DNA from: Flavobacterium sp. N2820
GTDB lineage: Bacteria; Bacteroidota; Bacteroidia; Flavobacteriales; Flavobacteriaceae
Assembly: GCF_025947285.1 (NCBI RefSeq)
Contig: NZ_CP110008.1
Location: 2,371,001-2,435,000, forward strand
DNA length: 64,000 bases
Direction: 5' to 3'
The notes beneath the pieces are model-generated. The model was given only the letters and a program-made list of their open reading frames with translations, was not told where the DNA came from and ran no database searches. A program made the position numbers and the translations under genes. Shown here one piece after another: positions 62,167 to 64,000 of the stretch; the first letter of the stretch is position 1, and each line of letters begins with the position of its first letter.

Positions 62167-62277
62167 GGCAATGAGACAATATGCCAATTAGTTGATGAGT
62201 TAGTAATTTAATAATTGACTAATTCTCAAATTGACACATTGTATCGGCACATTGGCACATTGACTAATTGACACATT
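62158..62277. repeat. Inverted 8-bp-period tandem array, copy 3
   Basis: Fifteen contiguous units in exact 8-base phase except one of five bases. Left: AGCCAATA, AGGCAATG, AGACAATA, TGCCAATT, AGTTGATG, AGTTAGTA, ATTTAATA. Right: ATTGACTA, ATTCTCAA, ATTGACAC, ATTGTATC, GGCAC, ATTGGCAC, ATTGACTA, ATTGACAC, ATT. The array starts within the last codons of the S23-like gene and ends three bases before the ATG at 62281. Confidence 0.87.
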
Positions 62278-62280
62278 AAC

Positions 62281-63444
62281 ATGTTCCCAAAAGTAATTCT
62301 AAAATCAGGTAAAGAAAAATCTATTCAACGTCGTCACCCTTGGATTTTCAGTGGTGCGGTTTATGGCGTGAGTCGTGAAATAAACGATGGCGAAATGGTA
62401 GATGTAGTCGATTCGAAAAACAATCATTTAGGAACCGGATATTTCAGTGATAAAGGAAGTATTGTGGTTCGTATTTTGACGTTTGGCGAAGAGACTTTCT
62501 CTGAAAACTTTTGGGCAGCCAAACTACAATCGGCTTGGTATTTACGCACCCAATTATTAGATTTTGAAGTTACCAATGCGTTCCGAGTAATTCACGGAGA
62601 AGGCGATGGAATTTCGGGATTGATTATTGATTATTACGATAAAAATTGGGTAATACAAGCGCATTCGACAGGAGTTTTTCTTCAAATGGAGCAAATTTCT
62701 GAAGCCATAAAATCTAATTTTACAGACTATTGCGAAACCATTTATTGCAAAAGTTCAGGAACTTTACCGAATACTGGAACCGATTATTTCTTATTCGGAA
62801 ACAAAGCAGAAGCAGTTGCTAAAGAGAACAACATTTTGTTTTCAGTAAATTGGGTAGAAGGACAAAAAACAGGGTTTTTCTTAGACCAACGCGATAACCG
62901 AAAGTTATTAGGCGAATTCTCAAAAGGCAAAAAAGTATTAAACACGTTTTGTTACACAGGCGGATTTTCAATTTACGCGATGAGTGCTGGCGCAGAATTG
63001 GTAACTTCGGTAGATATCTCTCAAAAAGCGGTAGATTTAGCAGCCAGTAATATGGAATTAAATTTTCCAAACGCCAATCATAAAGCAGTTGCGGATGATG
63101 TATTCAACTTCATGAAAGAGCACACGCAACAATACGATGTTATTGTATTAGATCCGCCCGCTTTCGCGAAAAGCATCAAAAGTAAACATACGGCAACGCA
63201 AGCCTACAAACGTTTAAATATAGCTGGTTTAAAAGCCTTAGCACCTAACGGAATTTTATTCACGTTTTCGTGTTCACAGGTAATTGACGATGTTTTGTTT
63301 TACAACACTGTTGCCGCAGCAGCCATAGAAACCGGAAGAAATATCCGAGTCTTACACAAATTAGAACAAGGCCCAGATCACCCAATCAACATTTATCACC
63401 CAGAAGGGCATTATTTAAAAGGATTGGTGTTGTTTGTGGAGTAG
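62281..63444 (+). CDS. RlmI-type 23S rRNA (cytosine-5) methyltransferase
   Basis: 387 residues. An N-terminal PUA domain (about 1-75; RRHPWIFSGAVYG and GTGYFSDKGSIVVRIL), a linker domain, and a C-terminal Rossmann methyltransferase with LNTFCYTGGFSIYAMSAGA near 220, DPPAFAKSIKSK near 288 and FTFSCSQ near 329. In E. coli RlmI makes m5C1962 in 23S rRNA; paralogues (RlmK, YccW-like) share this layout, so the exact target is not certain. The ATG is preceded directly by the inverted array. Confidence 0.85.
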   Translation: MFPKVILKSGKEKSIQRRHPWIFSGAVYGVSREINDGEMVDVVDSKNNHLGTGYFSDKGSIVVRILTFGEETFSENFWAAKLQSAWYLRTQLLDFEVTNAFRVIHGEGDGISGLIIDYYDKNWVIQAHSTGVFLQMEQISEAIKSNFTDYCETIYCKSSGTLPNTGTDYFLFGNKAEAVAKENNILFSVNWVEGQKTGFFLDQRDNRKLLGEFSKGKKVLNTFCYTGGFSIYAMSAGAELVTSVDISQKAVDLAASNMELNFPNANHKAVADDVFNFMKEHTQQYDVIVLDPPAFAKSIKSKHTATQAYKRLNIAGLKALAPNGILFTFSCSQVIDDVLFYNTVAAAAIETGRNIRVLHKLEQGPDHPINIYHPEGHYLKGLVLFVE

Positions 63445-63449
63445 TTTAA

Positions 63450-63480
63450 AGTGTTCAGTGGTCAGTATGAAGTGTTCAGT
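63450..63480 (+). repeat. Direct repeat AGTGTTCAGT (two copies, 21 bases apart)
   Basis: AGTGTTCAGT at 63450-63459 and 63471-63480, with GGTCAGTATG between them, immediately after the RlmI-like stop. Low-complexity 'cagt' repeats of this kind recur between genes in Flavobacteria, as I recall. The rest of the 109-base gap to the next gene shows no feature. Confidence 0.45.
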
Positions 63481-63553
63481 ATTTCACGCATAGTTTCATT
63501 CAGAACGAATCTTAATTTATTTTGTTCAAACAAGAAGATAAATATTTTCTCTT

Positions 63554-63952
63554 ATGAAATCAATTTCAAATTTTTATAAAACACTCATAATTATAGTTTT
63601 AACTTTAATTATTTCATATAGTTTTCCTTCGATGTTTGCTAAAGGTGGAATGAATATGAAGTTTCATTATTTCAATTTTCTATTTGTCTTAATAGTAGGG
63701 GTGATATTAATTTATGATTTTTATAAAATAAATTTCTTAAAGAAAATCGTATTCTTATTTACAGTTTCATTATTTACATTTATTTCAGGAATATATTTGG
63801 TTCAAGAAATATTAAAAAATGTTTATGACTATGATTATGAATTGCATATTAGATTTAATGATGCTGTTTTTAATGCAAATATCATTTTTTACAGTATTCT
63901 AGTCTTTATAGAATTATTGTCTTTTCAAATTATTAAGAGATTTTACAAATAA
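63554..63952 (+). CDS. Hypothetical four-helix membrane protein
   Basis: 132 residues with four hydrophobic segments (about 9-25, 38-55, 62-82 and 108-126) and short hydrophilic loops. I recognise no family or catalytic motif. It starts with ATG 109 bases after the RlmI-like gene and has very AT-rich codon use compared with the preceding genes. It is likely a real gene given the regular topology, but no function can be given. Confidence 0.6.
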   Translation: MKSISNFYKTLIIIVLTLIISYSFPSMFAKGGMNMKFHYFNFLFVLIVGVILIYDFYKINFLKKIVFLFTVSLFTFISGIYLVQEILKNVYDYDYELHIRFNDAVFNANIIFYSILVFIELLSFQIIKRFYK

Positions 63953-63956
63953 AAAA

Positions 63957-63982
63957 CCTGCAAGTCTTTTTCAACTCACAGG
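63957..63982. terminator. Weak terminator-like hairpin at window end
   Basis: CCTG-CA-AGT and ACT-CA-CAGG pair except for two internal bases, around a CTTTTTCA loop, with an A-run before it. It could end the small membrane gene or a minus-strand gene lying beyond the right edge. Confidence 0.35.
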
Positions 63983-64000
63983 CTATCTTAAATCTTAATT

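Noticed and set aside
61684-62277. CRISPR-like repeat array
   Set aside because: The repeat unit is 8 bases with no unique spacers, and orientation flips mid-array; there are no cas genes.
1-64000. tRNA, rRNA, insertion sequences, prophage
   Set aside because: No cloverleaf-like intergenic sequence, transposase or phage gene was seen; intergenic gaps are all below 300 bases and mostly hold terminators, promoters or short repeats.

Overview
The window is AT-rich Bacteroidota chromosome, most likely Flavobacterium or a close relative. Evidence: a gldH gliding lipoprotein gene; several Bacteroidota families (DUF6909-, DUF6341-, DUF6427- and DUF4254-type proteins, HU-CCDC81/SPOR, head-GIN lipoprotein, ECF sigma plus anti-sigma-like barrel protein); TAnnTTTG promoter elements; few Shine-Dalgarno sequences. 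No rRNA, tRNA, CRISPR array, insertion sequence or prophage was seen, and no gene-free stretch exceeds 300 bases.

Layout. (1) 1-1492: 5'-truncated DUF6909-type protein. (2) 1499-26574: a surface polysaccharide / O-antigen locus. It opens on the plus strand with a Wzz-like chain-length protein and rfbB-rfbA-rfbC-rfbD (dTDP-L-rhamnose). A PagL-like deacylase and a head-GIN lipoprotein follow, then a GtrB-like GT2, a methyltransferase and a GT39 transferase (an ArnC/ArnT-like logic). A minus-strand block (12002-18509) holds a GT2, a flippase, a glycosyltransferase and gmd-colC-colD, a GDP-L-colitose pathway. The plus strand resumes with two O-antigen ligase/polymerase-like proteins, two GT4 transferases, a UDP-glucuronate decarboxylase, a WcaJ-type initiating phosphotransferase and a GT2. 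A CapK-like adenylate-forming enzyme closes the locus on the minus strand. (3) 27994-40654: purD, two small conserved membrane families, upp, DUF4254 protein, GT9, a PaaE-like reductase, acyl-CoA thioesterase, HU/SPOR protein, dprA, ppc and a TlpA-like thioredoxin. (4) 40794-49422: aspS, a cold-shock protein, a TonB-dependent receptor divergent from a MocR-type regulator, a MORN-repeat protein, trpS, plsC. (5) 49512-56198: ECF sigma factor with a membrane-anchored barrel protein, recA, and a tRNA wobble-uridine hydroxylation operon trhO-trhP-ferredoxin. (6) 56375-63952: ricT-gldH-PBP1A, scoA-scoB, a four-helix-bundle (S23-like) gene, an RlmI-type methyltransferase and a small membrane protein.

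Most unusual signals. Three intergenic elements (4399-4471, 61684-61780, 62158-62277) are built from an 8-bp degenerate tandem unit running in one orientation and then in the reverse complement. Each starts at or just after a stop codon and ends shortly before the next start codon, and two of them bracket the S23-like gene. TrhO carries an extra C-terminal domain about half identical to the C-terminus of its neighbour TrhP. The MocR regulator has Gln where the PLP-binding Lys is expected. A Flavobacteriia-style structured element precedes dprA.
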